In this document: piece after piece, positions 33,941-44,920 of the stretch
Layout: each line of letters opens with the position of its first letter
How positions within the stretch are numbered: the stretch's first letter is position 1
From: Zea mays
Lineage: Eukaryota; Streptophyta; Magnoliopsida; Poales; Poaceae
Direction: 5' to 3'
Assembly (NCBI RefSeq): GCF_902167145.1
Contig: NC_050097.1
Coordinates: 167,802,923 to 167,866,922, forward strand
Length of the DNA stretch: 64,000 nt
Notes under the pieces: generated by a model
The model's database searches: none
What the model was told of the DNA's origin: nothing
Seen by the model: the letters and a program-made list of their open reading frames with translations, nothing else
Made by a program: the position numbers and the translations under genes

Positions 33941-34590
33941 ATAGACAGGGAAGTTTTCCAGCTTCCCTATAGAAAAGGAAACGACTCCTAGGCCTTGTGT
34001 GGCTATAAAAGGAGCCCCAAGGCACCCTCTCCTGGTATCCAAGCATACCAAGAGCACGCCAACACTCTGATTCATCGCATCCACGCAGTTCAATGATTGT
34101 AAAGAGATTCAAGCGCCTATTTCGAGTAGTTCTAGTGACAAAGTGTTCTTGCGCTAATTTGTTTGGCTAACTTGTGTGTGTTGCTGCGTTGTGCTCTTGT
34201 GTGTTTGTGTGTTATTCTCCCTCCCTTACTCTTATTGTGATTGTGATTATCTTGTGTAAGGCGTGAGAGACTCCAACTTGTGGAGATCCCTCACAAACGG
34301 GTTGAGATATAAGGAAGAATACTGTGGCACTCAAGGTTGATCTTTGGATCACTTGAGATGGGTTGAGTGCAATCCTTATCCAAAGAAGGTCACCACAACG
34401 TGAAGTAGACTTTGGCCGAACCACGGGAAAATCGCCGTGTAACTTGTTCTTTGCACTTTATTGCGATTTGTGTCTTCCTTAGTGCTTAAACTTCACTTAT
34501 ATATTGCTCCTAATTTAATACACATCTCAAGAGAGCAATAAAGTGAAGAGTCTATTTTTTCCTTTTCTAATCCAAACTTGGTTTTAGTTT
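33941..34590 (+). mobile_element. Opie/Ji-like LTR, piece 2 of 3
   Basis: It continues piece 1 after the atttc duplication, with a TATA box (tataaaa, 34,004-34,010 in ggctataaaaggagcccc) and a transcribed-leader-like region. Element B interrupts it at 34,591. Confidence 0.75.
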
Positions 34591-36007
34591 TGTCGGGTAC
34601 CATAATTAGGGATACCCCCAACACTCCTAAACATGGCTGGTAGCCACCATCAGCACAAGCTGTAGAGACTAATGGGCACGGTTCAGGTCAAGGCTTCGTC
34701 TACTCAAGGGACGCGATCTCGCCTCGCCCGAGCCCAGCCTCGGGCGGGAACAGTAGTCCCAGACGAATTCACGCCTCGCCCGAGGGCCTCCTCAAGCAAC
34801 GGGCGCACCCTCAACTCGCCCGAAGCCCAGCTCGGGCAGGCTTCGTAGTGAAGCAACCTTGGCCAGATCGCCTCACCAACCGACCGTATCGCATGCGCAT
34901 TCAATGCGAGGATTGCTTGACACCTTATCCTAACACATGTGCCTCAGTCAGCAAGGTCGAAGTGACAGCAGTCACTTTGCCCTTCCACTGACCGACCTGA
35001 CAGGAAAACAGCGCTGCTCGCCCCGCTCTGACTGTTGTGCCACCCGCCAGGGTGAAGCTGACAACAGTCAAGTTCAGCCTCAGGCGCAACAGGAATCTCC
35101 GCATCGCCCGACCCCCGGGGCTCGGCCTCAACCTCGGCCTCGGAGGGTGGTCTCCGCATCGCCCGACCCCAGGGCTCGGCCTCAACTTCGGCCTCGGAAG
35201 GAGGACTCTGCCTCGCCCGACCCCAGGGCTCGGCCTCAACCTCGGCCTCGAAAGGTGGTCTCCGCCTCGCCCGACCCTGGGGCTCGGCCTCAACCTCGAC
35301 CTCGGGAGGGATCGCGTCCTCGCCCGACCCCGGCCTCGGTCTCAGGAGGAGTCTCCGCCTCGCCTGACCTTGGGCTCGGACCGACCGCGCCACGGGGGAT
35401 ACATCATTACCCTACCCCTAGCAAGCTCAGGCTACGAGGGAACAAGACCGGCGTCCCATCCAGGCTTGCCCCGGTAACAAGTAATGATGGCTCCCCGCGT
35501 GCGTCCATGATGATGGTGGTTCTCAGCCCCCTACGGAAGCAAGGAGACGTCAGCAAGGTCCCAGCAGCCCCAACAGCTGTGCTTCTACAGGGCTCAAGCT
35601 CTCCTCCGACGGCCATGATACCGCGTACATAGGGCTCTAGCACCTCTCCGACAGCCACGTTGGCATGTACACAGGGCTCAGGCACCTCTCTGCCGGACCC
35701 GTTAGCGCATAGCTACACCCCCATTGTACACCTGGACCCTCTCCTTGCATCTATAAAAGGAAGGTCCAGGGCCTCCATGCAAAAGGGGTCGTGCGGGAGA
35801 ACAAGCTGACGAACCGGCTCACTCACTCTCTCTCTCTCTCACGAACGCTTGTAACCCCTACTGCAAGCACACCCCCCGTGGCGCGGGGCAACACGAGTCG
35901 CGTTTCCCCCCCTTGTGTTCCGTCTCGCGCCAACCCATCTAGGCTGGAACACGCAGCGACAAATTTACTCGTCGGTCCAGGGACCCCCCGGGGTCGAAAC
36001 GCTGACA
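34591..36007 (+). repeat. 5' LTR of element B
   Basis: It begins TGTCGGGTACCATAATTAGG and ends gaaacgctgaca, 1,417 bp like the 3' copy. It holds a GC-rich tandem repeat of about 55-60 bp (about 35,095-35,380) and a TATA box at 35,752-35,758. Confidence 0.94.
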
Positions 36008-36030
36008 GTTGGCGCGCCAGGTAGGGGCCT
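36008..36030 (+). other. Primer binding site-like sequence of B
   Basis: gttggcgcgccaggtagggg directly follows the LTR, the canonical form for Tat-lineage elements. Confidence 0.8.
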
Positions 36031-36067
36031 GCTGCGTGTTGACGAACAACTTCCCGTTGAGTTCCAG

Positions 36068-38560
36068 ATGGGTAGTCTCCAGCAACCTCTTCAGCCCGGG
36101 ACGCTACTTCGTTTCGGGAGTCTCGAGTTCATGTCCCTCGACGGCAGCTACGACATGGTACTCCTCCCCCCACAGCGCGACAGCGACAACGACGACCGTC
36201 AGCATGCCCTGCGGCGGCGAACTCGACGACGTCTTCCCCCCGTGGCGGAAGAGCAGCATCCGGGTTTGTCCCGCTGCCTTCCTCGCCGCAGGAGGAGGAG
36301 GTGGGGCAACCGTGGCTAGGCAGGAGGCGGCACCTCGTCGGCTGTCGAGCGAGTCGACGACGCCAGCACCCCAGCGGGGGTCATTGCGGGCATATTCCTC
36401 GCGCCTGAGACAACGACGAGTGTCGTTTCCCCGCAACATACCAAACCCAAGCGGACAGATGACGCCAGCACACTCGCGAAGGACTTGCTGGGCGTTAGCC
36501 TCATACCTGAGATAACGGTGCAGTCCGTCCCCGACGCGACTTCGTCACCGTCCATCGATCGAGAGGTACCGTCCATTTTCCACCCTGTGCCTTTTAGATT
36601 CAGCTTCGATCTACCAAGCGACCCCGCTTCGGTGAGCTCTTTCATAAAGGCATATCCTAACCTTCCGGGGTACCATATGTGGTCAACCTGGGACCGACTG
36701 ACGGTTGTCTCGACCTACGGGCCCCCGGGTTTCGAGGAAGAAGATGAGCCCGACTCTGGTTGGGATTTCTCCGGGCTCGGTAATCCCAGTGCCATGCGAG
36801 ACTTCATGACCGCATGTGACTACTGCCTCTCCGATTGCTCCGATGATGGCCACAGTCTTGATGACGAGGGTTGTGTCCCAAGTCGCGAATGTTTCCACGT
36901 CGATCTAGGGGGTCACGACGAAGGCAACCACCTTGGTATGCCGGAGGATGACGATCCCCCTGGGCCTACGCCTCACGTTGACATCCTGCGGGAGCTAGCT
37001 GTGGTCCCAGTCCCTGCGGGGGGTCAAGACACACAGCTCGAGCAAATCCGCGAGATGCAGGCCAAGCTCGACGAGGAAGTAGGACAACTTGTGCAGCTCC
37101 GGCAAAACATCGAGCAGGAGTGGGCAGGCCGAGCACTCGCCGGAGAAGCACGTCATCAAGCCCGGGACGTCCAGCGCTGTATCGCTGATGATGCTAGGGC
37201 AAGGCTGCCCCCGGCCTCCAATGGGGTCGACCAGAATCTAGCTGCAGCGGCAATACTGCTCCGAGCGATGCCGGAGCCATCCACCACCGAGGGGCGGCGT
37301 ATCCAGGGAGAACTCAAGAATCTCCTGGAGGATGCCGCGGTCCGACGGGCCGAAAGCTCTGCCTCCCGAAGGCAAGGGTGCCCCCCGGAGCATCGCGTAG
37401 CGACTTCTCGATTCATACGGGAAGCCTCGGTCCACACCGGGCGCACGCGGGATGCAACGCCTGCAGCCCCGGGTCGCCTCGGCAACGAGCACCACCGCCG
37501 CGACCGTCGAGCCTGCCTCGATGAGAAGGTGCGCCGAGGCTACCACCCCAGGCGTGGGGGACGCTACTACAGCGAGGAGGATTGGAGCCCTTGCCCGAAC
37601 CACCAGGTCTGCAAGCCTTCAGCTGGGCCATACGACGGGCGCCGTTCCCGTCCCGGTTCTGAGCCCCGACTACTATCACCAAGTAATCAGGGGAAACAAG
37701 GCCGGAACTGTGGCTTGCGGACTACCGGCTGGCCTGCCAGCTGGGTGGAACGGGCGATGACAACCTCATCATCCGCAACCTCCCCCTGTTCCTCTCCGAC
37801 GCCGCCCGAGCCTGGCTGGAGCATCTGCCTCCTTCGCAGATCTCCAACTGGGACGACCTGGTCAAAGCCTTCGCTGGAAACTTCCAGGGCACGTACGTGT
37901 GCCCTGGGAACTCCTGGGATCTCCAAAGCTGCTGCCAGCAGCCAGGGGAATCCCTGCGAGAGTACATCTGGCGGTTTTTGAAGCAGCGCACCGAGCTGCC
38001 CAACATCACCGACTCGGATGTCATCGGGGCGTTCCTCGCCGGCACCACTTGTCGCGACCTGGTGAGCAAACTGGGTCGCATGACTCCCACCAAGGCGAGC
38101 GAGTTGATGGACATCGCCACCAAGTTCGCCTCTGGTCAGGAGGCGGTCGAAGCCATCTTCCGGAAGGACAAGCAGCCTCAAGGACGCCAGCGGCAAGATG
38201 TCCCGAGGCGTCTGCCCAGCGTGGCGCGAAGAAGAAGGCGAAAAAGAAGTCGTAAGCGAAGCGCGATGCCGCCGACGCAGATCTTGTCGCTGCCACCGAG
38301 CACAGGAACCCTCGGAAGCCTCCCGGAGGGGCCAACCTGTTCGACAAGATGCTCAAGGAGTCGTGCCCCGTCAAGCACACCCTTGAGGAATGCGTCATGC
38401 TTCGGCGCTACTTCCATAAGGCCGGACCCCCGGTGGAAGGTGGCAAAGGCCAAGACAACGACAAGAAGGAGGGCGACAAGGCAGAGGAGTTCCCCGAGGT
38501 CCACGGCTGTTTCATGATCTACGGTGGGCGAGTGGCGAACGCCTCGGCTCGGCACCGCAA
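36068..38560 (+). pseudogene. Element B gag (stop and frameshifts)
   Basis: The start ATG at 36,068 matches A. One frame runs to about 37,592 with a single TAG (36,317-36,319). Its heptad-rich stretch (about 37,036-37,125, LEQIREMQAKLDEEV) is a likely oligomerisation coiled coil. One-base losses near 37,592 and 38,205 change frame around the capsid domain, which covers about 37,700-38,190 (AGNFQGTYVCPGNSW... FASGQEAVEAIF). A final open stretch (38,349-38,564) ends in TAG where A reads CAA. The gag is clearly the sibling of A's, with independent lesions. Confidence 0.85.
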
Positions 38561-38591
38561 GTAGGAGCGCCGGGAGGACTGCTCGGTAAAG

Positions 38592-39299
38592 GTGACGGCG
38601 CCAGTCTACCTAGACTGGTCCGACAAGCCCATCACCTTCGACCAAGGCGACCACCCCGACTGCGTGCCGAGCCCAGGAAAGTACCCGCTCGTCGTCGACC
38701 CCGTCATCGGCAACACCAGGCTCACCAAGGTCCTCGTGGACAGGGGCAGCAGCCTCAACATCATCTACGCCGAGACCGTCGGGCTCTTGGAGATCGATCT
38801 GTCCACGATCCGGGCCGATGCGGCGCCCTTTCACGGGATCATCCCTGGGAAGCGCGTCCTGCCCCTTGGACAACTCGATCTGCCTATCTGCTTCAGAACT
38901 CCCTCCAACTTCCGAAAGGAAACCCTCACGTTCGAGGTGGTCGGGTTCCGAGGAACCTACCACGCGGTGCTGGGGAGACCGTGGTACACCAAGTTCATGG
39001 TCGTCCCCAACTACACCTACCTCAAGCTCAAGATGCCGGGCCCCAATGGGGTCATCACCGTCGGATCCACGTACCGACACGCGTACAAATGCAATGTGGA
39101 GTGCGTGGAGTACGCTGAGGCCCTCGCCGAGTCCGAGGCCCTCATCGCCGACCTGGAGTGCCTCTCCAAGGAGGTGCCTCATGCGAAGCGCCACGCTGGC
39201 AACTTCGAGCCAGCAGAGGCGGTTAAGTCCGTCCCTCTCGACCCCAGCAACGACGCCTGCAAGCAAGTCTGGATCGGCTCCGAGCTCGACCCCAAATAG
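38592..39299 (+). pseudogene. Element B aspartic protease, active-site change
   Basis: The frame is open from about 38,565 to a TAG at 39,297-39,299. The protease motif reads DRGSS (38,739 onward) where A has DGGSS, so a residue beside the catalytic Asp is changed from Gly to Arg. The downstream linker (VKSVPLDPSND) contains the point where A was hit by the 3.5-kb-LTR element (empty site at about 39,144). The terminal TAG is also present in A. Confidence 0.8.
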
Positions 39300-41353
39300 G
39301 AAGCAGTGCTCGTCGACTTTCTCCGCGCAAACGCCGAAGTTTTTGTGTGGAGTCCCTCGGACATGTCGGGCATACCGAGGGATGTCGCCGAGCACTCGCT
39401 GGATATCCGAGCTGGAGCCCGACCCGTGAAGCAGCACCTGCGCCGCTTTGATGAAGAAAAGCGCAGGGCCATAAGCGAGGAGATCCACAAGTTGATGGTT
39501 GCAGGGTTCATCAAAGAGGTATTCCATCCCGAATGGCTAGCTAACCCTGTGCTTGTGAAAAAGAAAGGTGGGAAATGGAGGATGTGCGTAGACTACACTA
39601 GTCTAAACAAAGCATGTCCGAAGGTTCCCTACCCTCTGCCTCGCATCGATCAAATTGTGGATTCCACTGCTGGGTGCGAAACCCTGTCATTCCTCGACGC
39701 CTATTCGGGTTATCACCAAATCAAGATGAAAGAGTCCGACCAGCTCACGACTTCTTTCATCACACCTTTTGGCATGTACTTCTATACTACTATGCCATTT
39801 GGCTTGAGGAATGCAGGCGCGACATACCAAAGGTGCATGAACCACGTGTTCAGAGAGCACATCGGCTGAACGGTCGAGGCTTACGTTGATGACATCGTTG
39901 TCAAGACGAGGAAAGCCTCCGACCTCATCTCTGACCTTGAAACGACATTCAAGTGTCTGAGAGCGAAGGGCGTGAAGCTCAATCCCGAGAAGTGTGTCTT
40001 CAGAGTCCCCCGAGGCATGCTCCTGGGGTTCATCGTCTCCGAGCGGGGCATCGAGGCCAACCCGGAGAAAATCGCGGCCATCACCAACATGGGGCCTATC
40101 AAAGACTTGAAAGGAGTACAAAGGGTCATGGGATGCCTTGCGGCTCTGAGCCGCTTCATCTCGCGCCTCGGTGAAAAAGGACTACCCTTGTACCGCCTCT
40201 TAAGGAAGACCGAGCGCTTCACTTGGACCCCCGAGGCCGAGGAAGCCCTCAAAAACTTAAAGGCGCTCCTTACAAACGCGCCCATCTTGGTGCCCCCCGC
40301 TGCGGGAGAAGCCCTCTTGATCTACGTAGCCACAACCACTCAGGTGGTCAGCGCCGCGATCGTAGTCGAGAGACGAGAAGAAGGGCAAGCGCTGCTCGTC
40401 CAGAGGCCGGTCTACTTCATCAGTGAAGTGCTATCCGAGACCAAGATCCGCTACCCGCAAATTCAGAAGCTACTTTACGTAGTAATTCTGACGCGGCGAA
40501 AGTTGCGACACTACTTCGAGTCTCATCCGGTGACTGTGGTGTCATCCTTCCCCCTGGGGAGATCATCCAGTGCCGAGAGGCCTCGGGTAGGATAGCAAAG
40601 TGGGCAGTGGAGCCCATGGGCGAAACACTCTCATTCGTCCCTCGGAAGGCCATAAAATCCCAAGTCTTGGTGGACTTCGTGGCTGAATGGGTCGACACCC
40701 AATTGCCAACAGCTCCGATCCAACCGGAACTCTGGACCATGTACTTTGATGGGTTGGTGATGAAAACAGGAGCAGGTGCTGGCCTGCTCTTCATCTCACC
40801 CCTCGGGAAACATCTTCGCTACGTGCTGCGCCTCCATTTCCCGGCGTCAAACAACGTGGCCGAGTACGAGGCTCTGGTTAATGGGTTGCGCATCACCATC
40901 GAGCTAGGGGTTCGGCGCCTCGACGCTCATGGTGACTCGCAGCTTGTCATTGACCAAGTCATGAAGAACTCCCACTACCGCGACCGGAAGATGGAGGCCT
41001 ACTGCGACGAAGTCTGACGCCTGGAAGACAAGTTCTACGGGCTGGAGCTCAACCACATCGCTCGACGGTACAACGAGACTGCGGATGAGCTGGCTAAAAT
41101 AGCCTCGGGGCGGACAACGGTTCCCCCAGACGTCTTCTCCAGAGACATACATCAACCCTCTGTCAAGACCGACGACACGCCCGAGCCCGAGGAGGCCTCG
41201 GCCCAACCCGAGGTATCCTCGATCACCGAGGGTGAGGCACTGCGCGTCGAAGGAGAGTGGAATGGGGTTGCGCCAAATCGAAACTGGCGAACCCCGTACC
41301 TGGAATATCTCCTTCGAGGAGAGCTACCCCTCGACAAGGCCGAAGCTCGATGA
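39300..41353 (+). pseudogene. Element B reverse transcriptase and RNase H (broken)
   Basis: RT is open from 39,306 to TGA at 39,867 (CGA in A). It resumes in the same frame with the catalytic YVDD at 39,882-39,893. A one-base loss near 40,558 shifts the frame. The second RNase H-like domain follows (about 40,735-41,120), with a TGA at 41,015 where A reads CGG. TGA at 41,351-41,353, after the EAR codons, is shared with A. RT motifs FLDAYSGYHQI and FGLRNAGATYQRCM are intact. Confidence 0.85.
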
Positions 41354-42483
41354 CTGGCGCGGCACGCCAAGTCATTCGTCTTACTGGGTGATGAAAAGGA
41401 GCTCTACCACCGCAGCCCCTCAGGCATTCTCCAACGATGCATATCCGTCGCCGAAGGACAGGAGCTATTACAAGAAATACTCTAGGGGGCTTGCGGTCAC
41501 CATGCAGCACCTCGAGCCCTTGTTGGGAACGCCTTCCGACAAGGCTTCTACTGGCCGACCGCGGTGGCCGACGCCACTAGGATTGTACGCTCTTGCCAAG
41601 GGTGTCAATTCTACACGAGACAGACGCACCTGCTCGCTCAGGCCCTGCAGACAGTGTGGTGTATGGACCTCGTCGGTCCCTTGCAGAAGGCACCCGGGGG
41701 CTTCTCGCACCTGCTGGTCACCATCGACAAGATCTCCAAGTGGATCGAGGTCCGACCCCTAACCAGCATCAGGTCCGAGCAGGCGGTGGCGTTCTTCACC
41801 AACATCATCCATCGCTTTGGTGTTCCGAACTCCATCATCACCGACAATGGCACCCAGTTCACTGGGAAGAAGTTCCTGGACTTCTACGAGGACCACCACA
41901 TCCGTGTGGACTAGGCCGCCGTAGCTCACCCCATGGCGAATGGGTAGGTGGAGCGTGTCAACGGTATGATTCTGCAGGGACTTAAACCGAGGATCTACAA
42001 TGACCTCAACAAGTTTGGCAAGCGGTGGATGAAAGAGCTACCCTAGGTGGTCTGGAGTCTGAGGACGACGCCGAGCCGAGCCACGGGTTTCTCGTCGTTC
42101 TTTCTAGTCTATGGGGCCGAGGATATCTTGCCCACAGACTTAGAATACGGTTCCTCGAGGACAAAGGCATACGATGACCGAAGAAACCAGACCAGCCGAG
42201 AAGACTCACTGGACCAGCTCGAAGAGGCTCGGGACATGGCCTTGCTACACTCGGCGCAGTATCAGTAGTCTCTGCGACGCTACCACGCCCGAGGGGTTTG
42301 GCCCCGAGGCTTCTAGGTGGGAGACTTGGTACTTCAGCTGCGGCAGGATGCCCGAGGGCGCCACAAGCTTACTCCTCCCTGGGAAGGGTCGTTCATCATC
42401 ACCAAGATTTTGAAGCCCGGGACATACAAGCTGGCCAACGATCAAGGCGAGGTCTACAACAACGCTTAGAACATCCAACAACT
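41354..42483 (+). pseudogene. Element B integrase (broken, C-terminus present)
   Basis: The region encodes a zinc-binding part (CQGCQFYTRQ) and a DDE core (MDLVGP, ITDNGTQF and VERVNG), then the C-terminal domain missing from A (YKLANDQGEVY). Stops lie at about 41,912 (TAG where A has TGG), 41,946, 42,045 and several later positions. It ends near LRRFYP at about 42,500. It serves as the reference for the deletion in A. Confidence 0.82.
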
Positions 42484-42499
42484 ACGTCGCTTTTACCCT

Positions 42500-43188
42500 T
42501 AAGATGTTTCAAGTCGTTCATATACCTCGTTCTCTTTACATACGTAAATAAAGTCTAACCGTCAAGGAAGGGTCAGCCATGCCTCGGCAAAGCCCGACCC
42601 TCCCTCAGGGGCTAGAAGGGGGGAACCCCCTCTGCGTCAAAATTTTCCTCGGAAAAAATCTTTTTGCCAGAACGTCTTTCGCGCTTTTCGACTGCTTCGA
42701 TAGAGGGATCCTGAAAACGATGAGAGTACACGTAAGCGGCAAGGCCGACCGAGCCAAGGGACTCCTACGCCTCCGGGATACGGATACCTCACTCATCACC
42801 TTCTGCGATAAGTAACTCACGCTCGGATAAGCGATTCTGCTACCGAACAAGTCCCAACGCTCGAAAACTTTTTTGCCAGAACGATTTTCGTGCCTTCTCG
42901 ACTATATCGATAACAGAATCCTGCGAACGAGTAAGAGTGCACGTAAGCGGCAAGGTCGACCGAGCCGAGGGACTCCTACGCCTCCGGGATACGGATACCT
43001 CACTCATCACCTTCCGCGAAAAGTAACTCTCGCTCGGATAAGCGATTCTGCTACCGACGAACAAGTCTTGATACTCGAAACAAGAGGAAAGGAAACGCAG
43101 CTTTATAACACGACAATAAGATGTTTGGGCCTCAGCGGCCGCGAAAAACATACGCATACTACACACAAACTGTTCCTGCAGGTTCAGA
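42500..43188 (+). repeat. Direct repeats of about 211 bp after integrase in B
   Basis: A unit containing cacgtaagcggcaagg, then gggactcctacgcctccggg, then aagtaactcacgctcgg occurs at about 42,810 and again 211 bp later. A third, more diverged copy ends near 43,715. This stretch is absent from A through deletion. It has no protein-coding support. Confidence 0.75.
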
Positions 43189-43620
43189 CATCGACAGAGG
43201 GAGCAGCAGCACCCTCGGCGTTGTTTCCACCTTCGGCGGAATCTGGCCCGGCCTCGGACGGCGACACGGGCGAAAGGATCTCCACCACAAAGGAGGACGT
43301 CAGCACCGCGCTTGGGCTATCACAGCCAGGGTCTCCTCCAGGGTCCCGGCCCGAGCGGACACCTCGGCTGGCCGCTCCGTAGCTCAGCCAGCTGTCCCCC
43401 GAGGACATCAGCCCGGCTCACGGCCTCGGCAGCGTGACTCCGGGGTTGGTCCCGCTCGTGGATGACCTGGCCAAGCTCCAGCCGCCACTTCTGCACCTCC
43501 TCGGCCTGGGAAGCCACCTGCTCCTAGGCCGACGAAGCCTCTTTTCGAGCCGACTCCGCCTCTGTCCACGCTGACACCGCTGCCTCCGGCTCATCGCAGA
43601 GCAGCCGATGGTTCTAAAAA
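43189..43620 (-). pseudogene. Element B antisense coiled-coil ORF remnant
   Basis: On the minus strand the stretch reads as a heptad-rich protein (ARKEASSA, stop, EQVASQAEEVQKWRLEL... ADVLGGQLAEL), then by frameshift a C-terminus FVVEILSPVSPSEAGPDS ending SVDV. It resembles in character the antisense remnant at 1-1,972 and sits where Tat elements keep an extra ORF. One internal stop and one frameshift break it. The 211-bp repeat copy at 43,621-43,790 may mark an intron or spacer before upstream open stretches at 43,800-44,920. Function unknown; a nuclear or structural role would be a guess. Confidence 0.45.
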
Positions 43621-43799
43621 CTGAGCAAGAGAGGCCTTGAGTGGCAAGGCCGACCGAGCCGAGGGACTCCTACACCTCCGAGATACGGATACCTCACTCA
43701 TCACCTTCTGCATAAGGCAACTCACACTCGGTTAAGCGGTTCAGCTAGCCGACAGGCGAGTCCTAGTGCTCAAAATGAAGAAGAAACATGGTATTACGC

Positions 43800-44920
43800 T
43801 CAAATACCCAGATGTTCAGGCCTCGATAGCCACAATGGACAAACACTGGCACTCAGGGTGCCATTACAAATGGAACTCCGGTTCCACTCCCGCGGGTATG
43901 AACAACCTCCACACCAGAGCGCCTGCGGGACAACAAACTCCAGGTGGCCCACCGTCGACCACTGCACCAGCAGCGACAACGACCTCTGCTTCAGGCGACT
44001 AAACAGCAACAGCGATGACCTCAGGGTAGACGCTGCTGTGACAAGGCCCTCGCCCACGTCCCCACTCGAGGGGCGAGGACAAACCATCAAAGCCAAAGAG
44101 TCGGAGGTCTGTCCGCGGGTGGCACCGACGGTCTCATCGGCGGAGAAACCTCCTCTGGCGACCACCACCTCAGCACCGATGACAGCGGCCACCTGCGCGC
44201 CGGCGCTACGCCAACGAATGGTGGTCGCCCCAGCCTGCACCGGCAGATCCCAACTCAAGTCCTCGCGGACGGGTAGGCACCAACCTCCGCGCGGAGGCGT
44301 CGTGCCGGAGTGAGGACAAGACAATCCAAGAACACAAACGCCGCCCTAGCGGCGTGCGACGTCTTGGACGGTCCCCCGATGCGCACGGTGCAACAGCCGC
44401 CCGTGCGGTGGGCGAACGGCCACGCCCGGATCAAACGGCAGGAGGCAGCGTCGGAGGCCACGACTGAGCCAGCTGAGCCAGCAAGCCAGGCACGCTGGAG
44501 CTGACAACGCTTGCGGTCGACCGGCCCCGCGTTGTCGAAGTTCGCCCCCTCCGCAAGGCCGGTGAGCGCCCTCTCCCCTGAATGCTGAAGGAAGAGGTGG
44601 CCTGCCGGCCCATGCGGTAGGTAGAACCCCGGCTCAGCTTGCCCTCCGCCACAGCAAGGATGATGAAGATCCTTGAAGCTGAGGGTGGGGCAGAGGCCGC
44701 AGCCCGGCTTGCTTCTCCCCACCATCGAACTGGTGGTCATCATCCTGGATGACCATTGGTGAGGGGATGCAGCCGGGCTGCATGATGAAAATCCTTGAAG
44801 CCGAGCGATGGCTGAAGGGTGCCAACCCCCGCGAGGTCGTGCTCCTCCAACAGCAGCAAGACGAAGGCAACGCGGGTGCTCCCCATCCGGGGGCTCGGAA
44901 GGTGGAAGGGCGCGATGCAT
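43800..44920 (-). other. Antisense open stretches in B, hypothetical
   Basis: Two overlapping minus-strand frames (174 and 221 codons) match parts of the 304-codon antisense frame in A, but not all in the same phase. They could be the 5' exon or exons of the antisense ORF at 43,189-43,620, or GC-driven chance frames. No domain recognised. Confidence 0.25.

Noticed and set aside
34925..35632. Open frames across the 5' LTR repeats of B (up to 231 codons) and the equivalent in the 3' LTR
   Set aside because: They arise from tandem GC-rich repeats whose length keeps frames open. They lie in LTR U3/R sequence and have no conserved protein features.
38610..39527. 305-codon minus-strand open frame over B protease/RT
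   Set aside because: It is the mirror of the codon-biased pol sequence and not conserved as an independent protein.
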